Source: Paenibacillus mangrovi (lineage in GTDB: Bacteria > Bacillota > Bacilli > Paenibacillales > Paenibacillaceae). From it: a DNA stretch of 64,000 bases. Under the pieces are notes generated by a model that did no database searches, was not told the DNA's origin, and saw only the letters and a list, made by a program, of their open reading frames with translations. A program made the translations under genes and the position numbers. The number at the start of each line of letters is the position of its first letter. The stretch's first letter is position 1. Shown piece by piece: positions 9,217 through 17,905 of this stretch. The stretch is from positions 620,001 through 684,000 of the forward strand of contig NZ_JALIRP010000001.1 of NCBI RefSeq assembly GCF_022898935.1. The letters run 5' to 3'.

Positions 9217-9989
9217 TGGGTAGCATGGGAGAGGGAGGTTTTACAAAAGCCTTAAGCGATACAACGGTTCTGGTCACAGGCGCGAGCAGGGGAATAGGCG
9301 CTGCGATTGCCGAGCGCTTTGCACAGGCCGGAATGAATGTTGTTATCCATTACGGAGCTTCGCATGAAGCGGCTAATGATGTGGCCCGTCGCTGCATGCA
9401 GCATGGAGCGAAGGTATTGACGGTATCAGCGGATTTGAAAGACCATCAGCAAATCCTGCGAATGCGGGATAAGCTTGAGAGTCACGGCCTTTTGCCAGAT
9501 ATCCTGATCAATAACGCTGGCATCTCGCATTACGGGATGCTGGCGGATGTGACGGAGGAGAAGTGGGATGAGGTCATGTCAGTGAATTTAAAAGGATTGT
9601 TTCTCTGCACGCAGGTGTTTATGCCTTACATGATTTCGCAGCGATATGGACGGATCATTAATATGTCTTCCGTATGGGGAATATCAGGTGCTTCTTGTGA
9701 AGTACTGTATTCCACAACCAAAGGCGGAATCAATGCCTTTACCAAAGCATTAGCCAAGGAATTGGCTCCTTCGGGAGTAACGGTAAATGCGGTTGCGCCG
9801 GGCGCCGTTAATACGGAAATGCTCGGACATCTCGATGCGGATGAGAAGCGGATGCTGGAGGAGGAAATACCTGCAGGCAGGTTAGCCACGCCAGATGAGA
9901 TTTCATCCTTGGTGTATTTTCTGGCACTCCCTGAATCCGGGTATATCAACGGTCAGGTGATCAGTCCCAACGGGGGCTGGGTCACCTGA
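9216..9989 (+). CDS. ymfI: Short-chain dehydrogenase/reductase, YmfI-like (FabG family)
   Basis: A 257-residue classical SDR with a Rossmann fold. It has the NAD(P)-binding TGASRGIG near residue 21, the structural NNAG, the active site serine in MSSVWG and the catalytic YSTTK, and ends with the usual PNGGWVT. It probably reduces a 3-oxoacyl or similar carbonyl substrate. The ATG at 9216 shares its A with the ymfH stop; a second ATG at 9225 is possible. It is part of the ymfF-ymfH-ymfI operon. Confidence 0.9.
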   Translation: MGSMGEGGFTKALSDTTVLVTGASRGIGAAIAERFAQAGMNVVIHYGASHEAANDVARRCMQHGAKVLTVSADLKDHQQILRMRDKLESHGLLPDILINNAGISHYGMLADVTEEKWDEVMSVNLKGLFLCTQVFMPYMISQRYGRIINMSSVWGISGASCEVLYSTTKGGINAFTKALAKELAPSGVTVNAVAPGAVNTEMLGHLDADEKRMLEEEIPAGRLATPDEISSLVYFLALPESGYINGQVISPNGGWVT

Positions 9990-10112
9990 TTGCCTTGTAT
10001 TTCGCACTGGGTACGGCTGGATGATTCCGCCTTGTATAGGTATAGGCCATTGAGGTTATATTACAATTGTTGATTTTAAATCTCATGCGCCAAGCCAAGG
10101 GAGGACTTATCA

Positions 10113-10364
10113 ATGACTGTAATCAAAAATTTTGATTCCTGGAAAAAATTTCTGGGTGAGCGCGTTCTGCAAGCCGAGAAAATGGGAATGAGCGAAGATA
10201 CCATCGCCAGACTCGCTTTTGAAATTGGTGACTTCTTGGAACAGAAAGTGGATCCGCAAAACTCCTCTAACCGCGCACTGAAGGAGTTATGGGAAGTCGG
10301 CAACAAAGAAGAGCGTCATACCATTGCGCACCTGATGGTCAAGCTCGCGAAGAAAAACGTTTAG
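10113..10364 (+). CDS. ymfJ: DUF3243 protein YmfJ
   Basis: An 83-residue soluble protein, largely helical, with the family pattern FDSWKKFLGERVLQAEKMG near the start and HLMVKLAKKNV at the end. The function is unknown in all relatives I recall. AGGGAGG precedes the ATG. It lies in the usual place between ymfI and ymfK, and a terminator follows it. Confidence 0.85.
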   Translation: MTVIKNFDSWKKFLGERVLQAEKMGMSEDTIARLAFEIGDFLEQKVDPQNSSNRALKELWEVGNKEERHTIAHLMVKLAKKNV

Positions 10365-10407
10365 TCATCTGGATTGAATAGAAGACAAGCTAGTTCATAC
10401 TTTTAGG

Positions 10408-10436
10408 AAAAAGCTCCCGGGTAGGGGGCTTTTCTC
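10408..10436 (+). terminator. ymfJ terminator
   Basis: Arms AAAAGCTCCC and GGGGGCTTTT (one G-U pair) with a short loop, followed by TCTCT. The T run partly belongs to the stem. Confidence 0.6.
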
Positions 10437-10589
10437 TAATGGTTACAGTATTGAACTTGTTTTTCACTATTATTTTTTATATCATTAACGTGACCCAACA
10501 TTATGGCAGTGAAATTTTTAAGCCTCTCCCGCAAGGGCAGCAGGTTTATTTTGTCGAAATCATGGGAAAAGTTCAGATGAGGTGTCAAG

Positions 10590-11375
10590 GTGGAAGCTAA
10601 TCAAACGAAGCAAATGAAACAATGGTACATGGAATACAGGATACATAAAAACCGTCCAGGTCTACTGGGTGATATTGCATCCTTGCTCGGTATGCTGGAG
10701 GTTAATATATTAACGATTAACGGGGTAGAAGGTAAGACACGGGGAATGCTTCTTGAAACGGATGACGATGAGAAGGTCAACCTGATGGGCGCGATGCTTA
10801 AAAAGGTGGACAACATTACAGTTTGTGCGCTTCGGGAACCTAAGCTGGTGGATATTCTTGCTGTACGGCACGGGCGTTATATCGACCGGGATTCGGATGA
10901 CCGCAAGACATTCCGTTTTACCCGGGACGAACTCGGATTACTTGTCGACTTTTTGGGTGAATTATTTAAGAAGAACGGAAATCAGGTCATCGGTCTTCGT
11001 GGAATGCCGCGTGTCGGAAAAACCGAGTCGATTATTGCCGGTAGTGTATGCGCAATGAAGCGCTGGACTTTTGTATCCTCGACCCTGCTTCGTCAAACGG
11101 TCAGAAGTCAGCTCTCCGAAGATGAAATGAATCCGGGCAACGTATTTATCATCGACGGCATTGTAAGTACGATCCGCTCCAATGAACGCCATTATAATTT
11201 GCTGCAGGATATTATGGGGATGCCTTGTACCAAAGTCATTGAGCATCCGGATGTGTTCGTACAGGAATCGGAATATACGTATGATGATTTTGATATTATT
11301 GTCGAGCTTCGTAACAATCCGTCTGAAGAAATCATTTATGATACTTTTACCAGTTCCTACAATGACGACATTTAA
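10590..11375 (+). CDS. ymfK: DUF3388 protein YmfK, ACT-like plus P-loop
   Basis: A 261-residue protein. Residues 12-85 look like an ACT ligand-binding fold (EYRIHKNRPGLLGDIASLLG). The second part carries a P-loop-like GMPRVGKTES at 138-147 and acidic segments (NVFIIDGIVS) that could serve as Walker B. The family is conserved in Bacillus at this place. Function is unknown, but regulatory ligand sensing coupled to nucleotide binding is a reasonable inference. GTG start behind GAGGTG. Confidence 0.8.
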   Translation: MEANQTKQMKQWYMEYRIHKNRPGLLGDIASLLGMLEVNILTINGVEGKTRGMLLETDDDEKVNLMGAMLKKVDNITVCALREPKLVDILAVRHGRYIDRDSDDRKTFRFTRDELGLLVDFLGELFKKNGNQVIGLRGMPRVGKTESIIAGSVCAMKRWTFVSSTLLRQTVRSQLSEDEMNPGNVFIIDGIVSTIRSNERHYNLLQDIMGMPCTKVIEHPDVFVQESEYTYDDFDIIVELRNNPSEEIIYDTFTSSYNDDI

Positions 11376-11403
11376 ATAATACTTACTATGAGGAGGTGAT
11401 GGT

Positions 11404-12459
11404 ATGTCTGAACTGGGACAACAGTTAAAAGAAGCCAGACTGCAGAAAGGCATGAGTCTGGATGATGTACAGGAAATGACAAAAATACGAAAAAGATATC
11501 TGGAGGCCATCGAAGCTGGAGATTATAAGGTGCTTCCCGGAAGCTTTTACGTGCGGGCTTTTATTAAAACATACGCTGAAACGGTAGGTTTGGATCCCGA
11601 TTTACTGCTCGAAGGTCATAAGCAGGAGGCTCCGTCCGAGCCGGAACCAACGATGGAGCCGGTCATTCAAAAACGCAGCAGCACCCGTTCTTCAGAGCGT
11701 AACGTCAAATGGCTGTCCACGACACTGATGTGGATTTTTCCAATTTTGATCATCGCTGTTATTTATTTGTATGCAAGCCATTCGATCAATACAAAATCGG
11801 TGAATGTCGACCAATCGAAGGTTACCGATAATCAGCAGGATCCAACCAAAACTCCGGCTGATACGACTCCGCCGGCAACCACTGATCCAGGTCAAACAGC
11901 TGAAGGTACCGGAACGACGACTCCTGGTGATACCCCTAGCGGAGGAACGGCGGGCGGCGATCAAACCACTACAACGCCTCCAGACAATGGCACGAATACA
12001 GACGGCACTACGACGGATAACGGCACAACCACGCCGTCAGGCGAACAGACCGTTTCGGTTCAGCAGACAGGTAAGAAGGGCAAGGATACAATTTTCACAG
12101 TATCTGCTCCTCAAGGTACTACGGTTTCCGTTGAAATCAAAGCTACCGGCAAGAGCTGGCTGGAAGTATACAAGGGTGAAAATAGCCATGGAGAAAAGCT
12201 CTCGTACGGCAGTACAAAAGATGGAGATGTTTTAAACTTTCCAATCGACTCTTCCGGTTTGTATATTAAATCCGGTTATTCGCCGGCTACCACCATTACT
12301 GTGGGCGGCCAGACGATTACAGATGGCAAGTCGACTTCCCGGATTGAGCTGAAATTGGCTGATCCAAACAGCCAGGCCACAACCGGAGACCAGTCTAACA
12401 GTACCGGAACAAACAGTACGGATACGAACAGTTCATCTGTCAGCAACAACAACGGCTAA
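11404..12459 (+). CDS. ymfM: RodZ-like membrane protein YmfM
   Basis: A 351-residue single-pass protein linked to cell shape. Residues 1-70 form a Cro-like helix-turn-helix (LGQQLKEARLQKGMSLDDV) that in RodZ contacts MreB. A membrane helix spans about 104-124, followed by a long Thr/Gly/Asp/Pro-rich linker (about 140-215) and a C-terminal DUF4115 beta domain (about 218-318) outside the cell. An Asn/Ser/Thr-rich tail ends the protein. GGAGGTGATGGT lies just before the ATG. The ymfM-pgsA-cinA-recA order matches Bacillus. Confidence 0.9.
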   Translation: MSELGQQLKEARLQKGMSLDDVQEMTKIRKRYLEAIEAGDYKVLPGSFYVRAFIKTYAETVGLDPDLLLEGHKQEAPSEPEPTMEPVIQKRSSTRSSERNVKWLSTTLMWIFPILIIAVIYLYASHSINTKSVNVDQSKVTDNQQDPTKTPADTTPPATTDPGQTAEGTGTTTPGDTPSGGTAGGDQTTTTPPDNGTNTDGTTTDNGTTTPSGEQTVSVQQTGKKGKDTIFTVSAPQGTTVSVEIKATGKSWLEVYKGENSHGEKLSYGSTKDGDVLNFPIDSSGLYIKSGYSPATTITVGGQTITDGKSTSRIELKLADPNSQATTGDQSNSTGTNSTDTNSSSVSNNNG

Positions 12460-12573
12460 TTCAGCACGAGGCTGAAGAGCGAATATGCCGGCGCCTTTAT
12501 GGAGACAATAAGGACTGGCTTCAAATTGAATCCAGTCTTATATCTCTGGCAGATGAAATGAGGTGTATCGATT

Positions 12574-12735
12574 ATGGTAGTCAACTGGATCGTGGTCGGT
12601 CTTGGTATCATTGTCAGTCTCCTCGGTTATTATCTGACTCCCAATGCATGGGGGTACGGCATATTGGGCTTTGGACTTGCGCACATTGTGCTCGGAATTC
12701 TGGGCATGTTCAGACAACCAGAACGCAGCCGCTAA
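12574..12735 (+). CDS. Small two-helix membrane protein, 53 residues
   Basis: A short ORF encoding two hydrophobic helices, about residues 3-22 and 26-46 (MVVNWIVVGLGIIVSLLGYY, then a TPNAW turn and a Gly-rich second helix), ending in a basic tail, FRQPERSR. ATGAGGTG (about 12557-12564) could serve as its ribosome binding site, and a strong terminator follows its stop codon. Function unknown. It was judged real because of the coherent helix pattern, ribosome binding site and terminator in an otherwise unexplained gap. Confidence 0.65.
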   Translation: MVVNWIVVGLGIIVSLLGYYLTPNAWGYGILGFGLAHIVLGILGMFRQPERSR

Positions 12736-12759
12736 TGTGGCCGGGTTCTTGCCCATAAG

Positions 12760-12803
12760 AGACATTCCTAAGATCGGATTTATCCGCCCGGGAATGTCTT
12801 TTT
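12760..12803 (+). terminator. Terminator after the small membrane-protein gene
   Basis: Perfect nine-base arms AGACATTCC and GGAATGTCT around 22 bases, then a T run. Confidence 0.8.
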
Positions 12804-12835
12804 GGTGTGTTAGCAGCATTTTGTGAAGTTTCGAT

Positions 12836-12864
12836 TAGACTTGTACGCAACATTTTCATATAAT
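12836..12864 (+). promoter_or_regulatory. Candidate sigma-A promoter of yajQ
   Basis: TAGACT, 17 bases, TATAAT; the -10 box is perfect and lies 33 bases before the yajQ ATG, after a terminator. Confidence 0.5.
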
Positions 12865-12897
12865 ATGACATGGAGTTTTAAGAAAGGACGTGTATAC

Positions 12898-13389
12898 ATG
12901 AGTTCAGAAAGTTCATTCGATATCATTTCCAAGTTTGATTTGCAGGAAATGAACAATGCCATCAATCAGGCGGAGAGAGAGATTGAGACCCGTTTTGATT
13001 TTAAAGGCAGCAAAAGCAGCCTGAAGCTGGAAAAGGAAGCGCTGGTCATCGTTTCGGACGATGAATACAAGCTGAAATCCGTCATTGATATTCTTCAAAC
13101 CAAAATGATCAAACGAGGGCTTTCGCTTAAAAATGTAGATTACAGCAAAATCGAACCAGCTTCGATGGGAACGGTTCGTCAGCGCATTACTTTAAAGCAG
13201 GGGATTGATCAGGAGAATGCGAAGAAAATCAATGTGCTGATCCGCGATTCCAAACTGAAGGTCAAAAGTCAGATCCAGGGTGATCAGATTCGTGTAACTG
13301 GCAAGAGCAAGGACGATCTTCAGGCTGTTATGCAGCTTTTGCGCAAGGCGGATTTGCCGCTTGATCTGCAGTTTACGAATTTCAAATAA
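12898..13389 (+). CDS. yajQ: YajQ-family nucleotide-binding protein
   Basis: A 163-residue protein of the UPF0234/YajQ family: two RNP-like alpha/beta domains that bind nucleotides or nucleic acid, with some proteobacterial members reported as cyclic-di-GMP effectors. The start [17 protein letters not shown] and the end LDLQFTNFK are typical. The ATG at 12898 is chosen over an earlier in-frame start because AAGGACG precedes it and the family begins here. It is monocistronic between a promoter and a terminator. Confidence 0.92.
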   Translation: MSSESSFDIISKFDLQEMNNAINQAEREIETRFDFKGSKSSLKLEKEALVIVSDDEYKLKSVIDILQTKMIKRGLSLKNVDYSKIEPASMGTVRQRITLKQGIDQENAKKINVLIRDSKLKVKSQIQGDQIRVTGKSKDDLQAVMQLLRKADLPLDLQFTNFK

Positions 13390-13390
13390 A

Positions 13391-13451
13391 ACGCATCTAG
13401 ACGCGGGGTTCTGAACGGGAGATTCCTGTTAACCGCTCCATGCGTGTTTTT
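13391..13451 (+). terminator. yajQ terminator
   Basis: Outer arms ACGCAT and ATGCGT enclose an inner GCGG/CCGC pairing, followed by a T run that merges with the -35 box of pgsA. Confidence 0.55.
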
Positions 13452-13479
13452 GACAGGTGATAAAACGTTATATTATACT
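13450..13479 (+). promoter_or_regulatory. Candidate sigma-A promoter of pgsA
   Basis: A perfect TTGACA (13450-13455), 18 bases, then TATACT (13474-13479). It leaves a leader of about 70 bases before the pgsA start. Confidence 0.65.
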
Positions 13480-13554
13480 TGTGAAGATAAGTGTAGTAAG
13501 GGACGTTTTTACATATTTTACTTCAAGATTTGTTTTATCCGGGGAGGGTGTACA

Positions 13555-14142
13555 TTGAATTTGCCCAACCGTATTACCATTGCAAGAATTTGTCTGATTC
13601 CGATTATGATGGTCTTTCTTCTGGTAGACTTTAGCTTCTACCCCGATCCTCTAGTCTGGAATTCTTACGAGCTGCCCATGAATCAGTTGATTGCGGCAAT
13701 TGTTTTTATTGTGGCAGCCAGCACGGACGGTATAGACGGTTATTTGGCACGCAAGAACAACATGGTTACAAATCTGGGCAAGCTGCTTGATCCTTTGGCG
13801 GATAAGCTGCTTGTGGCGGCGGTGCTGATATCTCTCGTCGAGATGGGCAAATGCGATTCATGGATCGCGGTTGTCATCATCAGCCGCGAATTTGCAGTGA
13901 CCGGGCTTCGGCAGATCGCGCTTCTGGACGGCTCTGTTGTTGCGGCGAGTAAATGGGGGAAAGCCAAGACAGTGGTGCAGATCATCGCCATTGTATTGAT
14001 GCTTCTCAACAACTTCCCATTTGAAATGATTGGAGTACCGCTCGATACGATCGCCACATGGGCGGCTGCTTTGATTACCATTTACTCAGGAATCGATTAT
14101 TTTGTGAAAAACAAACATTTGCTGCGGTTAAACAACGCATAA
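13555..14142 (+). CDS. pgsA: Phosphatidylglycerophosphate synthase
   Basis: CDP-diacylglycerol--glycerol-3-phosphate 3-phosphatidyltransferase, the committed step to phosphatidylglycerol in the membrane. It has 195 residues and several membrane helices. The CDP-alcohol phosphotransferase motif is complete: DGYLAR, then GKLLDPLADK with the two catalytic aspartates. TTG at 13555 is preferred because GGGGAGGGTG lies just upstream and the protein then begins MNLPNRITIARI as in relatives; an upstream in-frame start would fall in the promoter leader. Confidence 0.94.
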   Translation: MNLPNRITIARICLIPIMMVFLLVDFSFYPDPLVWNSYELPMNQLIAAIVFIVAASTDGIDGYLARKNNMVTNLGKLLDPLADKLLVAAVLISLVEMGKCDSWIAVVIISREFAVTGLRQIALLDGSVVAASKWGKAKTVVQIIAIVLMLLNNFPFEMIGVPLDTIATWAAALITIYSGIDYFVKNKHLLRLNNA

Positions 14143-14145
14143 ACG

Positions 14146-14172
14146 GCAATAGGGCTATCCTATTGCTTTTTC
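14146..14172 (+). terminator. pgsA terminator
   Basis: Eight-base arms GCAATAGG and CCTATTGC around GCTAT, then TTTTTCTTTC. Confidence 0.75.
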
Positions 14173-14260
14173 TTTCTTCGGTTCTTTGATTGTACCCGGC
14201 CTGAATTGTGTTAATGATAGCTTGATCTGAAAATGCGCATCATTTAGGAGGAATAACACC

Positions 14261-15535
14261 ATGAAAGCGGAAATTATTGCAGTGGGAACCGAGCTGCTGC
14301 TTGGGCAAATTTTGAATACGAATGCACAGTATTTGTCCCAGGAACTTGCGGGAATGGGAATTAACGTCTATTACCAAACGGTTGTCGGCGATAATATGCA
14401 GCGTTTGCAGCATGCCATCGAACATGCCGCCCAGCGCGCGGATATCCTGCTCCTGACTGGCGGCATAGGACCCACACAGGATGATCTGACGAAGGACGCA
14501 CTAGCAGCTGTTCTGGGCCGTTCTCTTCACATTGACCGTCCGGCCATGGATCAGGTGGAGAAGTTCTTTGTCAACCGCGGAATAAGCATGACCGAAAATA
14601 ACCGGCGCCAGGCGCTTGTTATCGATGGAAGCACGCCGCTTCCGAATGAAACAGGTTTGGCTGTAGGCATTGCGATCGCACAGGATGAGAAATTCTATAT
14701 CGTGCTACCGGGTCCACCGAAGGAAATGAAGCCGATGTTTGACGGTCAGGCTAAACCTTGGCTCTTGCAGCATGCGTTGACGAATGAAATGCCGATCTAT
14801 TCTAAAATGCTGAAGTTTGCGGGGATCGGGGAATCTTTACTCGAGGATAAGCTACTGGATTTAATCCAGGCTCAGAGCGACCCGACCATCGCCCCTTATG
14901 CCAAGGAAGGCGAGGTATCTGTCCGCATCTCGACAAAAGCGGGCAGCGAGCTTGAAGCCATGAAGAAGCTGGAGGCTCTGGAAGCCCAAATCCAAAAACG
15001 ACTGCCTAAGCATATGTATGCGAACACGGATGTTCCGATTGAGAACATGATTGTGAACATCATGGCGGATCGTGGACTTACCCTTAGTGCGGCCGAGAGC
15101 TGCACAGGTGGACTGCTGATGGAGAGCATTACGGCGGTTCCTGGCAGCTCAGCGATGTTTCAGGGAGGAATCGTATGCTACTCCAATCAAATGAAGGAGA
15201 GGCTTCTGCATGTGCCTCATGCGCTGCTTGAAGGCGAAGATGCCCCGGGTGCCGTGAGCCATGAAGTGGCTGAAGTGCTTGCGGAGCAAGTCAGAAACAT
15301 TACGGACAGCGATTTCGGCCTTTCGGTCACTGGGGTTGCCGGACCTGCCTATTCTGAACGCAAGCCTGTTGGTCTGGTTTATATCGGACTCGCGGAACGC
15401 GGGAAGAAAACAGAGGTGTTCGAGCTCCGTCTCAGTGGAAACCGCGAGACGATCCGCATTCGTTCGGTCAAGACTCTGCTTCATCATCTGTGGCTGAGAT
15501 TGATTACGCATGAGGCGGATTCCGCATCGGTCTAA
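14261..15535 (+). CDS. cinA: Competence/damage-inducible protein CinA
   Basis: A 424-residue, two-domain protein. The N-terminal MoCF-like domain (EIIAVGTELLLGQI, TGGIGPTQDDLT) is linked to ADP-ribose/NAD pyrophosphatase activity. The C-terminal domain, about residues 265-415, resembles NMN deamidase (LSAAESCTGG, SVTGVAGP). It probably repairs or recycles pyridine nucleotides. AGGAGGAA precedes the ATG. It sits just upstream of recA as in Bacillus, but a terminator and a recA promoter separate them. Confidence 0.94.
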   Translation: MKAEIIAVGTELLLGQILNTNAQYLSQELAGMGINVYYQTVVGDNMQRLQHAIEHAAQRADILLLTGGIGPTQDDLTKDALAAVLGRSLHIDRPAMDQVEKFFVNRGISMTENNRRQALVIDGSTPLPNETGLAVGIAIAQDEKFYIVLPGPPKEMKPMFDGQAKPWLLQHALTNEMPIYSKMLKFAGIGESLLEDKLLDLIQAQSDPTIAPYAKEGEVSVRISTKAGSELEAMKKLEALEAQIQKRLPKHMYANTDVPIENMIVNIMADRGLTLSAAESCTGGLLMESITAVPGSSAMFQGGIVCYSNQMKERLLHVPHALLEGEDAPGAVSHEVAEVLAEQVRNITDSDFGLSVTGVAGPAYSERKPVGLVYIGLAERGKKTEVFELRLSGNRETIRIRSVKTLLHHLWLRLITHEADSASV

Positions 15536-15584
15536 GACGAAGTTGTACAATAGCTCTTCCAAGAGGTATAATATAGATATACGG

Positions 15585-15626
15585 AAGAACCGTGCAAATA
15601 TAAATTTTGCTGCGGTTCTTTTCTTT
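15585..15626 (+). terminator. cinA terminator
   Basis: Eight-base arms AAGAACCG and CGGTTCTT with a 20-base loop, then TTCTTTT. Confidence 0.7.
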
Positions 15627-15675
15627 TCCGGGAGCTGCGGCGAATGCCGGAAGGAGAATGGTCGGGATAAAAAAA

Positions 15676-15689
15676 CGAATGTATGTTCG
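15676..15689 (+). promoter_or_regulatory. LexA (SOS) box of recA
   Basis: CGAATGTATGTTCG differs at one position from the Bacillus SOS consensus CGAACATATGTTCG once the variable centre is ignored. It ends nine bases before the recA -35 box, where LexA binding could block RNA polymerase. Confidence 0.85.
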
Positions 15690-15698
15690 AAAAAATGC

Positions 15699-15727
15699 TT
15701 GGCAAACGTTTCAAAACAAGGTATGAT
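15699..15727 (+). promoter_or_regulatory. recA promoter
   Basis: TTGGCA, exactly 17 bases, TATGAT, lying between the SOS box and the recA ribosome binding site. Confidence 0.75.
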
Positions 15728-15758
15728 ATGAGTATAAACGGTGAAGGATGTGAGTTTA

Positions 15759-16820
15759 TTGTCAGATCGTCGTGCTGCGCTGGAAATGGCGCTTCGTCAG
15801 ATAGAGAAACAATTCGGTAAAGGTTCAATTATGAAGCTGGGTGAGTCAACTCACATGCAGGTGGAAGTCGTTCCCAGCGGTTCCTTGGCTTTAGATATAG
15901 CGTTAGGTATTGGCGGTCTCCCGAGAGGCCGTGTAATAGAAGTATACGGACCGGAATCTTCCGGTAAGACGACAGTGGCTCTCCATGCCATTGCTGAGGT
16001 TCAAAAGGCGGGTGGACAAGCCGCATTTATTGATGCGGAGCATGCGCTAGATCCTCTTTATGCAAGCAAGCTTGGTGTCAACATTGATGAACTGCTGCTT
16101 TCCCAGCCGGATACGGGTGAACAGGCGCTGGAAATTGCTGAAGCGCTTGTACGCAGTGGAGCAGTAGACATTATCGTTGTGGACTCGGTAGCTGCTCTCG
16201 TGCCGAAAGCCGAGATTGAAGGCGAAATGGGTGATTCCCACGTAGGTCTTCAAGCTCGTCTGATGTCTCAGGCGCTCCGTAAGCTGTCCGGTGCGATTGC
16301 TAAGTCCAAGACCATTGCCATCTTCATTAACCAGCTTCGTGAGAAGGTTGGTGTGATGTTCGGTAACCCTGAAACAACGCCCGGCGGTCGTGCCCTGAAA
16401 TTCTATTCCTCCGTGCGTCTGGATGTTCGCCGGATTGAAAGCATCAAGATGGGTAATGATGTTGTAGGTAACCGTACACGGATCAAAGTTGTGAAGAATA
16501 AGGTAGCCCCTCCTTTCAAACAGGCTGAAATTGATATCATGTATGGAGAAGGCATTTCTAAAGAGGGCAGCATTATTGACATCGGAACGGAACTTGATAT
16601 CGTGAACAAGAGCGGTGCCTGGTATTCGTACGAAGGCGAACGGCTGGGTCAAGGCCGTGAGAATGCCAAGCAGTTTTTGAAAGAACACACGCAGATTTCC
16701 GAAGTGATTGAAAACAAGATTCGGGAAGCTAGTAATCTTACGACCCTGGTTCCTGCTCCTACATCCAGTGAACTGGAAAAAGAGCAAAAGGAAGAAGAGG
16801 AATTGCTAGAGCTTGAATAA
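15759..16820 (+). CDS. recA: Recombinase RecA
   Basis: ATP-dependent strand-exchange protein and co-protease for LexA. The 353 residues hold Walker A GPESSGKT at 64-71, the DNA-binding loops ([14 protein letters not shown] and [15 protein letters not shown]) and an acidic C-terminal tail. TTG at 15759 gives [20 protein letters not shown], the start normal for Bacilli, with AAGGAT nine bases upstream; the GTG at 15741 would add six residues with no site before it. Expression is predicted to be SOS-controlled. Confidence 0.97.
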   Translation: MSDRRAALEMALRQIEKQFGKGSIMKLGESTHMQVEVVPSGSLALDIALGIGGLPRGRVIEVYGPESSGKTTVALHAIAEVQKAGGQAAFIDAEHALDPLYASKLGVNIDELLLSQPDTGEQALEIAEALVRSGAVDIIVVDSVAALVPKAEIEGEMGDSHVGLQARLMSQALRKLSGAIAKSKTIAIFINQLREKVGVMFGNPETTPGGRALKFYSSVRLDVRRIESIKMGNDVVGNRTRIKVVKNKVAPPFKQAEIDIMYGEGISKEGSIIDIGTELDIVNKSGAWYSYEGERLGQGRENAKQFLKEHTQISEVIENKIREASNLTTLVPAPTSSELEKEQKEEEELLELE

Positions 16821-16834
16821 ACGTTAACCTATAT

Positions 16835-16872
16835 AAAGGCGCCCTGGTGAAACCTGACTAGGGTGCCTTTTC
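16835..16872 (+). terminator. recA terminator
   Basis: Eleven-base arms AAAGGCGCCCT and AGGGTGCCTTT (one G-U pair) with a 14-base loop and a short T tail. recX lies beyond, so some readthrough is likely. Confidence 0.7.
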
Positions 16873-16898
16873 CATTAGATATAAAAGGGGTTGAATCC

Positions 16899-17627
16899 AT
16901 GCAAATGGAAGAACTACATAGGCAGCAGGAGATGACGGATATAAATCATTTTCCTGACGGTATGGATTTGGAGATTACGGCTATAGAGAGACAGCCGAAG
17001 CAGAAAGGGCGTTATCTGATTTCATTTGGTGAATATACGCTGTCCATTCATGAAGATGTCATGATTAAATACCGCATGCTGAAAGGGAATCTCTTCACCA
17101 AGCAGGAGCTTGAGGAAATCATTCTGGCTGATGAGAAGCAGCGCGCCTATGTGCAGGCTCTGAAGTTTCTGGAACGAAAGCAGCGTACGCGGAAGGAGCT
17201 CGCGGACCGGTTGCGTGAGAAAGAGCATGCCCAAACGGTGATCGAGCATGCCCTTGAGCGCTTGGAGAAGGAAGGGCTCATCAATGACGAGCTGTATGCG
17301 AAGCAGTGGGCTGAGCAGCGGATTTCAAGCCAGCGGAAGGGTAGAGCATGGGTTAAGCAGGAGCTTCGCCAGAAGGGCGTAGACAAGACGGTGATCAGCG
17401 AGGCGCTTGCAGAAGTGAGTCAGGAGCAGGAATATGAAAGCTGCCTGGTAGTCGGAAGGAAGAAATGGAACCAGACACACGGAGAAGTCATGGACAGAAA
17501 GCGGAAAACGGGTGCCTTTTTAATGAGAAGAGGGTTTTCCGGCGAACAGGTTCGACAAGTAATTAATCAGCTGATCCGCGAAACAGGCGAGTCAGAAGAA
17601 GATATGGAGCATTTTTCATTCGAATGA
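16899..17627 (+). CDS. recX: Regulatory protein RecX
   Basis: Inhibitor and modulator of RecA filaments. The 242 residues contain the three-helix RecX repeats: ALKFLERKQRTRKELADRL, then INDELYAKQWAEQRIS, and a third repeat with FLMRRGFSGEQVRQV. The N-terminal ~70 residues form an extra beta-rich extension common in Firmicutes. ATG at 16899 is favoured because AAAAGGGG lies eight bases upstream. It directly follows recA, as in many bacteria, and may depend on readthrough of the recA terminator. Confidence 0.9.
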   Translation: MQMEELHRQQEMTDINHFPDGMDLEITAIERQPKQKGRYLISFGEYTLSIHEDVMIKYRMLKGNLFTKQELEEIILADEKQRAYVQALKFLERKQRTRKELADRLREKEHAQTVIEHALERLEKEGLINDELYAKQWAEQRISSQRKGRAWVKQELRQKGVDKTVISEALAEVSQEQEYESCLVVGRKKWNQTHGEVMDRKRKTGAFLMRRGFSGEQVRQVINQLIRETGESEEDMEHFSFE

Positions 17628-17660
17628 GGGAAAAGTTAACATATTATGAAACGCACTCTC

Positions 17661-17690
17661 TTGACAATATCTTTTCACAAATACTAAAAT
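17661..17690 (+). promoter_or_regulatory. Candidate promoter of rny
   Basis: A perfect TTGACA (17661-17666), 18 bases, then TAAAAT (17685-17690), starting a leader of about 210 bases. Just downstream, at about 17713-17739, a hairpin forms from AGCCCTTTTT and AAAAAAGGCT with no T run. Nothing else is recognised in this 278-base gap. Confidence 0.55.
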
Positions 17691-17905
17691 GAATATGAAT
17701 CTTGTACCGAAAAGCCCTTTTTCCTTCCAAAAAAGGCTCGTTTCTGTAAGATTCAGAAGCGCCAATTCATATGGATAATGCCCGTATTTCACGGGAGATA
17801 AGAATCGTTGACTTACGATTTGTGTATGATGATGAACGTGTTGATTGAACGACTGTACAAAAATCCCAAGGAATACCTTGGAGGAACCAACGAGGGGGTG
17901 AAACT

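Noticed and set aside
16047-16787. Minus-strand open frame of about 246 codons inside recA
   Set aside because: Antisense shadow of a highly conserved gene.
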